DNA of 37,248 bases from Elusimicrobiota bacterium (GTDB taxonomy: Bacteria > Elusimicrobiota > Endomicrobiia > Endomicrobiales > JAPLKN01), in contig JAPLKN010000063.1 in the NCBI GenBank assembly GCA_026388075.1, forward strand, positions 1 through 37,248. The letters run 5' to 3'. Position numbers and translations under genes: made by a program. Positions 16,250 to 25,503 of this stretch are shown in pieces (within the stretch, counting starts at the first letter, position 1; every line of letters begins with the position of its first letter). The notes beneath the pieces are model-generated. The model did no database searches and was not told the origin of the DNA. It worked only from the letters and a program-made list of their open reading frames with translations.

Positions 16250-17854
16250 ATGATTAAAACTGATTATCTGGTTATTGGAAGCGGTATAGCGGGACTCTCT
16301 CTTGCAATTAAGGCCGGTCAAATAGGTTCCGTTGCGCTTGTGACTAAAAGAAATATTACTGACAGCTCTACTGAGAAAGCCCAGGGCGGAATCGCTTCAG
16401 TATGGGCTAAAGATGATTCATTTAAATCGCATATTCAAGATACTTTAATTGCCGGAGCTGGGCTTTGTAAAGAAGAAATAGTTAATAAAGTTGTTTCGGA
16501 AGGGCCCCAGAGGTTAAAAGAACTTATTGATTGGGGTGTTAAGTTTGACCGAAAAAATAAAAATGAATATGATCTTACCTTGGAAGCAGGCCATTCTCAC
16601 CGAAGAATATTTCACTCCGGGGATACAACCGGCAGTGAAATAGAAAATACCCTTTCAAGAAAAATCAAAAAAACAAAAAATGTAAAAATATTTGAAAATC
16701 ATATTGCCATTGATCTTATTACAACCGGGAAAATTGAAAGAAAGTCCGGGCTTGAAAAAGATATTTGCTGGGGCGCATACGTTTTAGATATTCCAAAAAA
16801 TAAAATTGAGACTTTTCTTGCTAAGGTTGTCATTTTGGCAACGGGCGGGGCTGGAAAGGTTTATGTTTATACCTCAAATCCCGATATCTCAACGGGGGAC
16901 GGCATAGCAATGGCTTATCGTGCCGGCGCTGAAATATCAAATCTTGAATTCGTGCAATTTCACCCGACCTGTCTTTATAATCCTCAGGCAAAATCTTTTC
17001 TTGTTTCAGAAACGCTTCGCGGTGAAGGAGCAATTCTTAAATTAAAAAACGGCAAAACCTTTATGGAAAAATATCATCCCTTAAAAGAACTGGCTCCCAG
17101 AGATATCGTTGCGCGGGCAATTGACAACGAGCTAAAGATGAGAGGGGACGATTTTGTTTACCTTGATATTACTCATAAAAGCGAAAAATATCTGAAAGAA
17201 CGATTCCCGAATATTTATAGCGAATGTCTCAAATATGGAATCAATATAGCCAAAGATTATATACCTATAGTTCCTGCAGCTCATTATTTCTGCGGAGGAG
17301 TAGTAACTAACGAGTACGGTGAAACCTCGATTAAGAATCTTTATGCAATCGGAGAAACTGCCTGCACCGGCCTGCACGGGGCAAATCGTCTTGCTTCAAA
17401 TTCTCTGTTAGAAGCTGTTGTTTATGCAGAAAGTACTTTTCAAAAAACTAAAGATAAAATTAATGAAGATGTTGAATTTCCTTCCATACCAATTTGGGAT
17501 TCCGGCAAAGCCAGAGACAGCGATGAATCCGTCGTTGTTAAACATAACTGGGAAGAAATCCGCAATTTTATGTGGAATTATGTCGGGATAGTGCGCAGTG
17601 AAAAAAGACTAAACAGGGCAAAAAGAAGAATTGAAATGCTGCAAAAAGAAATAAGCGAATATTATTGGGATTTTATAATCACGAGCGATCTTATTGAGTT
17701 AAGAAATATTGCTATTGTCGCTGAACTTATTATTCACTGCGCTCTTTCAAGAAAAGAAAGCCGCGGGTTGCATTATACGATTGATTATCCGGATACGCTC
17801 CCTGAGGCAAGAGATACGATTTTTTCAAGAGCAGATCTAGAAAAAAACATATGA
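16250..17854 (+). CDS. nadB: L-aspartate oxidase
   Basis: FAD enzyme that oxidises L-aspartate to iminoaspartate, the first step of de novo NAD synthesis. The dinucleotide fold is YLVIGSGIAGLSLAIKA. It is followed by TEKAQGGIASVW, HSHRRIFHSGDTTG, the active-site HPTCLY and SETLRGEGA blocks, RDIVARAID, and the C-terminal FAD site CGGVVTNEYG and GLHGANRLASNSLLEA. The length of 534 residues is close to 540 in E. coli. I chose the ATG at 16250; a TTG 36 bases upstream lies inside a hairpin. nadA and nadC are absent here. It overlaps the next gene by four bases (ATGA). Confidence 0.95.
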   Translation: MIKTDYLVIGSGIAGLSLAIKAGQIGSVALVTKRNITDSSTEKAQGGIASVWAKDDSFKSHIQDTLIAGAGLCKEEIVNKVVSEGPQRLKELIDWGVKFDRKNKNEYDLTLEAGHSHRRIFHSGDTTGSEIENTLSRKIKKTKNVKIFENHIAIDLITTGKIERKSGLEKDICWGAYVLDIPKNKIETFLAKVVILATGGAGKVYVYTSNPDISTGDGIAMAYRAGAEISNLEFVQFHPTCLYNPQAKSFLVSETLRGEGAILKLKNGKTFMEKYHPLKELAPRDIVARAIDNELKMRGDDFVYLDITHKSEKYLKERFPNIYSECLKYGINIAKDYIPIVPAAHYFCGGVVTNEYGETSIKNLYAIGETACTGLHGANRLASNSLLEAVVYAESTFQKTKDKINEDVEFPSIPIWDSGKARDSDESVVVKHNWEEIRNFMWNYVGIVRSEKRLNRAKRRIEMLQKEISEYYWDFIITSDLIELRNIAIVAELIIHCALSRKESRGLHYTIDYPDTLPEARDTIFSRADLEKNI

Positions 17855-19575
17855 AACTTTTTCATAAATTTCTTATTGCGTTATTAGTAATTTCCATAGT
17901 TCCGCTTGCGGTTTATAGTTTTATTACTCTAAATTCTACGGGAGAAACTCTTAAAAAAATAATAAATGAAAATAATATTAATTTATCCATAAATATTGTC
18001 CGTGAAGTTAACGAATTTTTTTCAATAATTAAAAGCAAAACATATTTTGCAAAAGAAATAGAACGTAACAAGAGCATGGCAGATCATATAATATTTAAAG
18101 AAATTAACGAGGGGGAAATAGTTTCGGGAGTTCTATTATTAGACTCAAAATTAAATACCGTGACAGGATGGGGATTAAACAGGGAAAATTTAAACGAAGA
18201 AATAATCAATAGAACATTATCAACCGGCAAATGTGAGGTGACCCCGATTTTAAGAACGGAATCAGAAGATATGTTTATTGATGCGGCTTATAATGTTTCA
18301 AAAAAGTCAAAAGAGACTCTTTATATACGCTATAATCCCGGATATTTAATAAAAAAAGTTAAACCGTATCTAAAAGGAACAGGAAAGCCTTTAGGCAGAA
18401 AAAATGTATTCATAATAGATCCTTCAAGCGGAACAATATCAGTTTATACTAAAACATTTTTAAGGATCCCTGCGGATAAATTAAATAGATACGCAAAACT
18501 GAATCAGAACGAGGTATTTATAGAAGAAGGAAATTTAAATATTGTGCAGAAAATATCCGAACCCGGGTGGATGACCTTATTTCAGGAACCGGTTTCATCA
18601 GCTTATTTTCCCGTAAAACAGTTGTGGATAATTTCTGCAATATTAATCCTGGCGACATCGGGCTTTGCTTTATTAGTCGCATTTTTGCTGGCAAATAACT
18701 TATATAAACCGCTTAAAATTCTTGTAGAAGGAATGGAAAAAGTTTCCGAAGGAAATCTTGATTATCAGCTTAAAATACTTTCCAATGACGAATTGTCTAA
18801 ATCTGTATCCATATTCAATTCTATGACCGCAAAACTTAAAAAACTGCAGAATGATATGCGCGCCAAAGAACGATTATCGGCGATGGGCCAAATGGCGAAT
18901 GTATTAGGTCATGAGATTCGCAATCTTTTAGGGGCAATAGTTAATGCTTTGTACATAATCAAGCACTATTCAAGTAAAGAAACTCAGCAAAGCGAAATAA
19001 TTAAATATGTTGAAATAATTGAAAAAGAAATTAAATCCATGGAGAAAATAATAAATAATATGCTTGATTTTTCAAGAACCAGGTCTCCCATTCTTGAAAA
19101 AATTAATATTGCGGAATTTCTTGATGATATTCTCAAAAATTTTAATATGCCGGAAAACATAACCCTGGATTTTGAAAAAAAGCAATTCCCGGAAATTACA
19201 CTAGATTTAGATATTGAAGAAATAAAACAAGTCATAAGAAATATTTTGAATAATTCAATTGAAAGCATGGAAGCAAAAGAAAAAGGTGTTTTGAAAATAC
19301 GCTTATTAAGGACAGTCCTTGAAAAATACGGGGAATCCGTCCCTGCAATTCGTCTGGAAATTACTGACACCGGCAATGGGGTTCCGCCTGAAAATATAAG
19401 CAAGATTTTTGAACCATTCTTTTCAACTAAATCAAAAGGAACGGGACTTGGCCTTTCGGTTGTAAAAAAAATTATAGAAGAACGGCATGGGGGAAAAGTT
19501 GAAGTAAAAAGCGGAATAAACGAAGGAACAACTTTTATAATTATTTTACCAATAAATTCGGATAAAAATGAATAA
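17851..19575 (+). CDS. Membrane sensor histidine kinase (HAMP-HisKA-HATPase)
   Basis: Orphan sensor kinase of 574 residues. A first transmembrane helix (about residues 7-27) is followed by an extracytoplasmic sensing region of some 230 residues with Cache-like features. The second helix (about 260-283) leads to a HAMP linker (LYKPLKILVEGMEKVSEG). The phosphoacceptor is His354 in LGHEIRNLLGAI, the N box is IRNILNNSIESM, and the G boxes are DTGNGVPPENISKIFEPFFS and GTGLGLSVVKKI. No response regulator adjoins it; the nearest is the double receiver at 33620. It is coupled to nadB through ATGA, though a functional link to NAD is not evident. Confidence 0.9.
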   Translation: MKLFHKFLIALLVISIVPLAVYSFITLNSTGETLKKIINENNINLSINIVREVNEFFSIIKSKTYFAKEIERNKSMADHIIFKEINEGEIVSGVLLLDSKLNTVTGWGLNRENLNEEIINRTLSTGKCEVTPILRTESEDMFIDAAYNVSKKSKETLYIRYNPGYLIKKVKPYLKGTGKPLGRKNVFIIDPSSGTISVYTKTFLRIPADKLNRYAKLNQNEVFIEEGNLNIVQKISEPGWMTLFQEPVSSAYFPVKQLWIISAILILATSGFALLVAFLLANNLYKPLKILVEGMEKVSEGNLDYQLKILSNDELSKSVSIFNSMTAKLKKLQNDMRAKERLSAMGQMANVLGHEIRNLLGAIVNALYIIKHYSSKETQQSEIIKYVEIIEKEIKSMEKIINNMLDFSRTRSPILEKINIAEFLDDILKNFNMPENITLDFEKKQFPEITLDLDIEEIKQVIRNILNNSIESMEAKEKGVLKIRLLRTVLEKYGESVPAIRLEITDTGNGVPPENISKIFEPFFSTKSKGTGLGLSVVKKIIEERHGGKVEVKSGINEGTTFIIILPINSDKNE

Positions 19576-19592
19576 ATAAAAAGAGCCCTCCC

Positions 19593-19629
19593 GCTCCAAA
19601 GGAGCTGGCGAGGCCGCGCCCAAAGGGCG
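19593..19629 (+). repeat. Two short AAA-loop hairpins
   Basis: GCTCC-AAA-GGAGC (19593-19605) and CGCCC-AAA-GGGCG (19617-19629) stand in the 65-base gap after the histidine kinase. No T-run follows; instead GGGGAGA, the likely ribosome-binding site of the next gene, overlaps the end of the second hairpin. Translation of the next gene could thus be affected by folding. Confidence 0.5.
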
Positions 19630-19640
19630 GGGAGAAAAAA

Positions 19641-20075
19641 ATGAAAACTCAAGGTGAAAAAAGAAAAAAGGTGTTCATGTCTGGCAAAGAACTGTCTATT
19701 TTAAGAAATCTATTTATTAAAATCTTAATTCCTTTTGTTGCAGTTATTGTTATAAGTTCGCTTCTTCTTTTTTTGGGACTTCAGTTCCTCATTCAAAAGG
19801 CAAATTTCTGCAACTATGGAATAGCTCCCGCAACTGTTTTGTTCAGTGTTTCTCAGTTTATATTAATTTATGTAGTTATTTTTATTGTGAATATTTTATT
19901 ATTGCTTTCGTTAAGCGGGATAATTTTTTACTTCATGGTGCATGATCTTGTATTTCCGATAATGAGAATAACCGAAGAATTGAAATCCGCAGGGGATAAA
20001 GCAATTCAGGTTAGGAAAACTGACATGTTTGTGCAGCCGCTGGTAAGACTTATAAATAAATTAAGAGAAAAATAA
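19641..20075 (+). CDS. Small membrane protein with HAMP-like tail
   Basis: The 144-residue protein has two long hydrophobic helices (about residues 27-51 and 69-98). They are followed by HDLVFPIMRITEELKSAGDK and a short helical tail, the layout of a minimal HAMP module with no output domain. It resembles the protein at 15242 in design (short periplasmic loop, Pro after the second helix, charged coiled-coil tail) although the sequences differ. GGGGAGA precedes the ATG at 19641; an internal ATG at 19677 is an alternative. Function is unknown. Confidence 0.65.
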   Translation: MKTQGEKRKKVFMSGKELSILRNLFIKILIPFVAVIVISSLLLFLGLQFLIQKANFCNYGIAPATVLFSVSQFILIYVVIFIVNILLLLSLSGIIFYFMVHDLVFPIMRITEELKSAGDKAIQVRKTDMFVQPLVRLINKLREK

Positions 20076-20097
20076 AAAATAAGTTGGGAAAATTGAT

Positions 20098-20430
20098 ATG
20101 GAGAAATATTCTATAAGTTTCTTAATAGGAATGGCATTGCTTATACTAAACCCTGTTATCGGCTGGGGAGCAGTTATTTTCGCTGTTTATTTGTATAAAA
20201 AAAGCAAAAACAAAATATATTTATTAATCGGGACCATTACTTACATTTTATCCTGGGGCATGCTGTTTTTAGGAAGCATATTAGCAGGTCGGCAGGGATT
20301 CAAACTTCTAAAAACTTTTGTAAAAGAAAACATATTATTAACTTCTTTGGCGGCTATTATAATCTTAGTAATTTACTTATTGAATCAAAAAAGAAAAAAT
20401 AAAACAGGCAATGAAATTCATCAAAATTAA
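20098..20430 (+). CDS. Small hydrophobic membrane protein, unknown
   Basis: The 110-residue protein has about four hydrophobic segments (residues 5-17, 21-33, 41-62, 77-94), short charged turns rich in Lys, and a hydrophilic C-terminus. I do not recognise a family. It lies 22 bases after the HAMP-like protein, and its 3' end overlaps the next gene by 20 bases, which supports it as a real translated gene. Confidence 0.6.
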   Translation: MEKYSISFLIGMALLILNPVIGWGAVIFAVYLYKKSKNKIYLLIGTITYILSWGMLFLGSILAGRQGFKLLKTFVKENILLTSLAAIIILVIYLLNQKRKNKTGNEIHQN

Positions 20431-21436
20431 AAATATCACTCTTAGAAAAATAGGTTATTGGGGTAAAAAATTTGGACTACCGGTCTATCTTATCGGGGGA
20501 TCGGTAAGGGATATATTGATAGAGAAAAAAAGTCTTGACTTTGATATTGCTGTTGAAGGGAATCCGGTTCGGCTAGTTAGAAAAATAGCGGACATTCTTA
20601 AAGCTGAAATAAAATCTCATTCTAGATTCAAAACATTTGTTGTTGAGCTTCCAAACGGTCATCACATTGATTTTGCAACAACAAGAAAAGAAAAATATCC
20701 TTTGCCGGGCCAGCTGCCGATTGTTAAACGAAGCAATTTAAAAGAAGATATTTTAAGGCGGGATTTTACAATAAATGCGCTCGCCGTTTCGTTAAATCAT
20801 AAAGATTTCGGCAGGGTTATAGATTTTTGCGGTGGTCTTGACGACCTTAAAAAAAGAGTCTTAAAAGTTTTGCATCCGTTAAGTTTTCGTGATGATCCTA
20901 CCAGAATCTTAAGGCTTGCTAAATTTGCTTCAAGAGGATTTAAAATAGAAAAAAAGACTGAAAAGCTAATTTTTAAACATAAAGCCTTCATGTCTAAGGT
21001 TTCGGACGAAAGAATATCAAAAGAAATTATTGAAATTTTTAGCGAAAGAAAATCTTCAAAAGCGTTAAAATACTTCAAGAAATGGAATCTCTTCAATGTC
21101 ATCTTTCCTGGAGTAGAATTTTCAAAAATTATAAACAAAATTGATAAACCTAAAACTATTGAGCAAAAACTCATAATTCTAACAGACGGGATGAATAAGT
21201 TTAGGCTAAAAATATTTTTAGAAAAATTTAAGCTTAGCCGAAAAATTAAGAAAAGTATTGAAAAAAGAATGAAAAATGAGGCAAAACCAATTCTGAACGG
21301 AAACGACCTAATTAAGATGGGATACAGCCCCGGCCCTTTATTTAAAAGCATATTTGAAGCCCTAAATAAACATAAATCTCCCAACCGACGAAAAGCCTGC
21401 CAATTTGTGTTTGACAATTTTCCTCAAAAAATATAA
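20411..21436 (+). CDS. tRNA nucleotidyltransferase / poly(A) polymerase family protein
   Basis: Class II nucleotidyltransferase that adds CCA, or part of it, to tRNA 3' ends, or adds poly(A). The N-terminal catalytic core has YLIGGSVRDILI and the metal-binding DFDIAVEG. FATTRKEKY, RRDFTINALA and the FRDDPTRILRLAKFA neck motif follow. At 341 residues the C-terminal body and tail are short, so it could be a CCA-adding or an A-adding enzyme; sequence alone does not decide. It overlaps the preceding membrane-protein gene. Confidence 0.88.
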   Translation: MKFIKIKNITLRKIGYWGKKFGLPVYLIGGSVRDILIEKKSLDFDIAVEGNPVRLVRKIADILKAEIKSHSRFKTFVVELPNGHHIDFATTRKEKYPLPGQLPIVKRSNLKEDILRRDFTINALAVSLNHKDFGRVIDFCGGLDDLKKRVLKVLHPLSFRDDPTRILRLAKFASRGFKIEKKTEKLIFKHKAFMSKVSDERISKEIIEIFSERKSSKALKYFKKWNLFNVIFPGVEFSKIINKIDKPKTIEQKLIILTDGMNKFRLKIFLEKFKLSRKIKKSIEKRMKNEAKPILNGNDLIKMGYSPGPLFKSIFEALNKHKSPNRRKACQFVFDNFPQKI

Positions 21437-21481
21437 AATCAATACTTAGACTTACTAAATCAATAAAAAATTTAAAATTTC

Positions 21482-21503
21482 AATAATTTCTTAATTATTT
21501 TTT
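21482..21503 (+). terminator. Possible weak terminator after the nucleotidyltransferase
   Basis: AATAATT (21482-21488) pairs with AATTATT (21493-21499) around TCTT, and a run of T ends at 21503. The stem has only A-T pairs, so it would be weak. It lies in the 205-base gap before the protease gene, where an operon boundary is plausible. No convincing promoter is visible in this gap. Confidence 0.35.
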
Positions 21504-21641
21504 CCTTCCGGTGGGCTAAGATTTTGGCGCCCATGTATGTTTAAGGGTTATACTTAATATAAGTATCTTTAATAATAAAAGGATTTTTTCAGTTCTTGTA
21601 AAATTTGTTCTAAATAATTTAATATTGGATATTTGTTTTTT

Positions 21642-22277
21642 ATGGATCTATTAATTCAGTTACCGGTACTTTTATTTTCAATTATTATTCACGAATATGC
21701 TCACGGCTGGGTAGCTGAGAAATATGGCGATGATACTGCGCGGGTTATGGGAAGATTGACATTTAATCCGATTCCGCACATTGATTTAGTCGGAACTATA
21801 CTTCTGCCTGCCTTGGCGCTTCTTACCGGGGCTCCCGTTTTTGGCTGGGCTAAACCCGTACCCGTAAATCCCAATAGACTCAAAACTCCCTTAAAAGACA
21901 TGGTATGGATTTCTTTTGCAGGCCCTATTGCTAATTTTATTTTTGCTTTAGTAGCGTCTTTAGGACTGTGGTTTATAAAAACTTATCATTTTTTTGGCAA
22001 TGAATTAACTATCACATTTTTTGAACTTTTCAGGCTGATATTGGTTATCAATATAATTTTGGCAATATTTAATCTTATTCCGATCCCTCCTTTAGACGGA
22101 AGTAAGGTTTTACTGGGGCTTCTTCCTGCAAGACTTGCATATGAATATGCTAAAATTGAACCGTTTGGTTTTATCATAATTTTAGTCCTGCTTGCTTCCG
22201 GCTTATTTTGGATGATTTTGGGGCCGATTATCGGGTTTTTGATTCGGCTATTGACCGGCGGGACAGGGATTTTTTGA
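21642..22277 (+). CDS. Site-2 protease family (M50) membrane metalloprotease
   Basis: Rhomboid-like in topology but zinc-dependent, cutting substrates within the membrane. The zinc site is HEYAH near residue 19 in the first helix. The second site is NLIPIPPLDGSK, matching NxxPxPPLDG of this family, and FNPIPHIDLVGT lies between. There are about five membrane helices and 212 residues, the size of the small soluble-domain-free members often found beside trpS and scpAB. The ATG at 21642 is preferred to a TTG nine bases upstream. The substrate is unknown. Confidence 0.9.
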   Translation: MDLLIQLPVLLFSIIIHEYAHGWVAEKYGDDTARVMGRLTFNPIPHIDLVGTILLPALALLTGAPVFGWAKPVPVNPNRLKTPLKDMVWISFAGPIANFIFALVASLGLWFIKTYHFFGNELTITFFELFRLILVINIILAIFNLIPIPPLDGSKVLLGLLPARLAYEYAKIEPFGFIIILVLLASGLFWMILGPIIGFLIRLLTGGTGIF

Positions 22278-22281
22278 GTTT

Positions 22282-22987
22282 ATGAAAAAGAAACGTATTT
22301 TATCGGGAATGAGACCTTCTGGAAAACTTCATCTTGGACATTTGTTCGGGGCATTAAACAATTGGGCAAAATTACAGGATGAATATGAATGTTTTTACAT
22401 GGTAGCTGACTGGCACGCGCTTACAACCGACTATGCTGATACTTCGGAAATTCTAAAAAATACCAAAGAGATGGTTATTGACTGGCTTTGCGCCGGGCTT
22501 GATCCCAAAAAAAGCGTTTTATTTAAACAGTCTGAAATTTTAGAACATTCAGAACTTTTTACGCTTCTTTCCATGATTACTCCTTTAGGTTGGCTTTTCA
22601 GATGTCCCACGTACAAGGAGCAATTGAAAGAAATTACCTGCGATAAGAAGCAAAGTACAGCAGATGTTTACTGATCCTCAAAAAATTAGAGCAAACGATC
22701 CGGGACATCCCGAGGGCTGCGTTGTTTACGCTTTTCAGGAAATTTACAACAAGGATGTTAAAACGCTGAAAACTGACTGTCAACAAGGTAAGATCGGATG
22801 CGTTGCCTGCAAAAAAAATCTTTCACAATTATTAATTGACGGCCTTGCTTCTTTGAGAGAAAAAAGAAAAGAGATTGAAAACAATAAAAATCTTGTAGAT
22901 GATATTTTAAGTGACGGGAAAAAAAGAGCAAAAGAAGTGGCTGAAAAAACAATGGAAGAAGTAAGGAAAGCGATAAAACTTCTATGA
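22282..22987 (+). pseudogene. trpS: Tryptophanyl-tRNA synthetase with central deletion
   Basis: The N-terminal part (22282-22674) has the class I HIGH-type motif PSGKLHLGHLFGA and ends ...STADVY then TGA. The C-terminal part (22664-22987, a different frame) begins MFTDPQKIRANDPGHPEGC and has the anticodon-binding end. About 100 residues are missing between them, including the GYPVLQAADI and KMSKS blocks needed for catalysis. Together the parts have 230 or so residues against about 330 for the family. The junction reads GATGTTTAC, which fits both sides. The gene cannot be active as read. The 3' end overlaps scpA by ATGA. Assembly error is the main alternative. Confidence 0.85.
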
Positions 22988-23745
22988 ACGAAATACAATA
23001 CGATGTTCATTTAGAAATATTTGAGGGCCCATTTGACCTGCTATTGTACTTGATCAAAAAAAATGATCTTGAGATATCTGAAATTCCTATTGCTAAAATT
23101 ACCGAAGAATACTTAAATTATCTTGAAGCGATGAAAACATTGAACCTTGAAGTTGCAGGAGAGTTTCTGGTTATGGCTTCTACGCTGATGCAGATCAAGG
23201 CAAGAATGCTTCTTCCTTCGGCCGAACTGGAGGAAGTTGAAGGCCCGCTGGGCGAACTAAAGGCAAGGCTTTTAGAATATCAGAAGTTTAAAGAAGCGGC
23301 TAAGTTTTTATCTTTCAAAGAAAATGAGTATTCTCAAATTTACTACAGGCCGGCCCCTGTCTTTGAAAAAGATGATTTTGTCCTGGAAGTATCTTTATTT
23401 GATTTGGTGGGAAGTTTCAGAGAGGTTTTAAAAGAACTTCCCGAAAATATTAAAGAAATTGTTTACAAGGAAATCCCGATAGAAGAAAAAATAAGGGAAA
23501 TTCTTGACCTTTTTGAAGGTAAAAAATTTCTTTCAGTTAAACAAATCTTCAAAACTCAAAGCTCAAGGCAGGCTTTAATAGTAAGTTTTCTTGCGATATT
23601 GGAGCTTATTCGGCTCAAACAGATTATTGCAAAGCAGTCTAAACTTTTTGATGAAATAAGAATCTACCGCGTAACTGAAATGGCGGTTGAAAATACAAAA
23701 GAAGATTTATCGCAAGGTAAAACCATAACAAAAAGCGACGAATAA
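22984..23745 (+). CDS. scpA: Segregation and condensation protein A
   Basis: Kleisin subunit that links Smc heads in the bacterial condensin complex. The N-terminal EIFEGPFDLLLYLIKKNDLEI and EFLVMASTLMQIKARMLLP are hallmarks of the family. The C-terminal winged-helix segment (LSVKQIFKTQSSRQALIVSF) binds Smc. The length of 253 residues is normal. It overlaps the remnant of trpS by four bases and is followed by scpB; smc is not here. Confidence 0.95.
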   Translation: MNEIQYDVHLEIFEGPFDLLLYLIKKNDLEISEIPIAKITEEYLNYLEAMKTLNLEVAGEFLVMASTLMQIKARMLLPSAELEEVEGPLGELKARLLEYQKFKEAAKFLSFKENEYSQIYYRPAPVFEKDDFVLEVSLFDLVGSFREVLKELPENIKEIVYKEIPIEEKIREILDLFEGKKFLSVKQIFKTQSSRQALIVSFLAILELIRLKQIIAKQSKLFDEIRIYRVTEMAVENTKEDLSQGKTITKSDE

Positions 23746-23797
23746 ACTGGCCCTGCATTTTAATAAATTTACGAATAAATTAGCACAGAGGAAAATT

Positions 23798-24487
23798 ATG
23801 GAAAATAATGAAATCAAAAAAATCATAGAAGTTTTGCTTTTTGCTTCTGACCAGCCGATTAGCGCAAGCACATTTAAAAACGTTTTAGGAGATCTTATTA
23901 AAGATTTTGATATTAAGGGGATTATAAAGGAAATAGAAGAAGAATATAAAGCAAAAAACAGCCCTTTTGAGATACGTTATATTGCGGGAGGCTGGCAGTT
24001 TTCAACTAAAAAAGAGTTCGGCCCCTGGATAAAAAAATTATTCAAAGCCCGTACAACTTTACGGCTTTCAAACTCTGCCCTTGAAACACTTTCTATAATA
24101 GCGTATAAACAGCCCATTACCCGTTCTGATATAGAAGAAATAAGAGGCGTGGAATCATCCGGGGTATTAGATACCTTGCTGGAAAGAAAACTTATCAGAA
24201 TTGTCGGACGCAAAGAAGTGCTGGGAAGGCCTCTGCTATACGGGACTACACAGGAATTCTTGCGGCACTTCGGCTTAAGTCATTTAAGCGAACTGCCTTC
24301 CTTGGAAGAGTTCATCAAGCAGGAAAGCGAAGAATCCCGGGAATCAGAAAATCAGAGTGCTCAGGAACTTCCTTTTGAAAATACTTCTGAAGAAGCTGAA
24401 CATAAAGAAGAAACTAAAACTCCCGTTTCTTCAAATGATTTGGCGGAGGAATTAGTAAAAGAAAAAGACGATTCTGTTTTGAATTAA
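23798..24487 (+). CDS. scpB: Segregation and condensation protein B
   Basis: Dimeric winged-helix partner of ScpA in the Smc complex. It begins IKKIIEVLLFASDQPIS; the core has RTTLRLSNSALETLSIIAYK, QPITRSDIEEIRGVESSGVL and GRPLLYGTTQEFLRHFGL, all typical. The last 60 residues form an acidic, low-complexity tail. GAGGAAAA precedes the ATG, 52 bases after scpA. Confidence 0.95.
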   Translation: MENNEIKKIIEVLLFASDQPISASTFKNVLGDLIKDFDIKGIIKEIEEEYKAKNSPFEIRYIAGGWQFSTKKEFGPWIKKLFKARTTLRLSNSALETLSIIAYKQPITRSDIEEIRGVESSGVLDTLLERKLIRIVGRKEVLGRPLLYGTTQEFLRHFGLSHLSELPSLEEFIKQESEESRESENQSAQELPFENTSEEAEHKEETKTPVSSNDLAEELVKEKDDSVLN

Positions 24488-24499
24488 ATTAATCTATCG

Positions 24500-25429
24500 A
24501 TGAAAAATCTTCTTTCTCTTTCAACAGCTTATTTAATTAAAAAGTCTAAATCTTGGCAAAATTTGATTAGGGAGGCTAAGCTTCTAAATTTCCAAAACAT
24601 TGAACTCAGTGTTGAAATACCCGAGTTATGGATGAAAGAAATTGAACTTAGTGTTTCAAACAACGAGATAGGCATTTCAAGTCTTCACAATTATTGTCCC
24701 GCGCTTATCGGACTGCCAAAGAACAGAACTATATATTCGGGATATCTTTTGACTTCTGATGATGAAAATGAAAGAAAACTGGCTCTTGAATATACTCTCA
24801 AAACAATTGAATGGGCTCAGAGATTAAATGCAAAAGCGGTTGTAATACATGCGGGAGAAATTGAAACTAATCCTTCAGGAAAAGAATTCTTCAAATATAT
24901 AAAACAATTAGGATATAAGGAAAAACAAGATAGCCGTTATTTTGAGCCAATACAAATTAGCAGGAAAATTAATTCTGCTAAATATTTAGACAGACTGATG
25001 AAAGGGCTGGATAAAATACTATCTTTTGCTCAAGATAAAAATATAGAAATAGGCCTTGAAAATAGATTTTATTTTAACGAAATACCTAATATTGAAGAAA
25101 CAGCAAAAATTTTTGAGACTTTTCCTGATGCGCCGCTGGGTTACTGGCATGATACCGGGCATGCGGAAGTTTTTGTAAGAATTGGGCTGGTTAAAAACCA
25201 TCTGGAATATATTAAACCGTTCAGTGAAAAGCTAATCGGCGTTCATTTGCATGATATTAAGGGTTTAGAAGACCATTATGCTCCGGGTAGCGGGGATTTT
25301 GATTTTTCAATCTTAAAGCCTTATTTGGCCGAGAAGGTTTTAAGAGTAATTGAGGCCCATACGCATTCAAGTTCAGACGAAGTAAAGAGAAGTATAATTT
25401 ACTTGGAAAATGCCGGGTTGTTGTCATAA
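24500..25429 (+). CDS. TIM-barrel sugar-phosphate isomerase/epimerase-like protein
   Basis: Xylose-isomerase-like TIM barrel, the fold shared by sugar epimerases and endonuclease IV. Probable metal ligands are in VVIHAGE, IGLENR, WHDTGHAE, GVHLHDI and RVIEAH, in the order expected for a barrel with one or more divalent metals. The protein has 309 residues and no signal peptide. The substrate cannot be predicted, and the spread of the histidines keeps an endonuclease role formally possible. It is 12 bases downstream of scpB. Confidence 0.8.
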   Translation: MKNLLSLSTAYLIKKSKSWQNLIREAKLLNFQNIELSVEIPELWMKEIELSVSNNEIGISSLHNYCPALIGLPKNRTIYSGYLLTSDDENERKLALEYTLKTIEWAQRLNAKAVVIHAGEIETNPSGKEFFKYIKQLGYKEKQDSRYFEPIQISRKINSAKYLDRLMKGLDKILSFAQDKNIEIGLENRFYFNEIPNIEETAKIFETFPDAPLGYWHDTGHAEVFVRIGLVKNHLEYIKPFSEKLIGVHLHDIKGLEDHYAPGSGDFDFSILKPYLAEKVLRVIEAHTHSSSDEVKRSIIYLENAGLLS

Positions 25430-25440
25430 GTAGAAAGTTT

Positions 25441-25468
25441 TTGAGTTTAGTTTATTAAAAATTTATAA
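25441..25468 (+). promoter_or_regulatory. Candidate promoter for the kinase cluster
   Basis: TTGAGT (25441-25446) and TTATAA (25463-25468) are 16 bases apart in the only sizeable gap (74 bases) before the kinase gene. The match is moderate and the region is AT-rich, so chance is possible. If real, the transcript leader would be about 28 bases. Confidence 0.3.
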
Positions 25469-25503
25469 CGAAAAATTAAGTTTGTTTCAGAGCGGCAAAA
25501 AAA

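Noticed and set aside
18984-19652. Long minus-strand frame (222 codons) opposite the histidine kinase; likewise 20797-21417 and 27069-27710
   Set aside because: Each lies opposite a well-recognised gene and has the biased composition of an antisense shadow.
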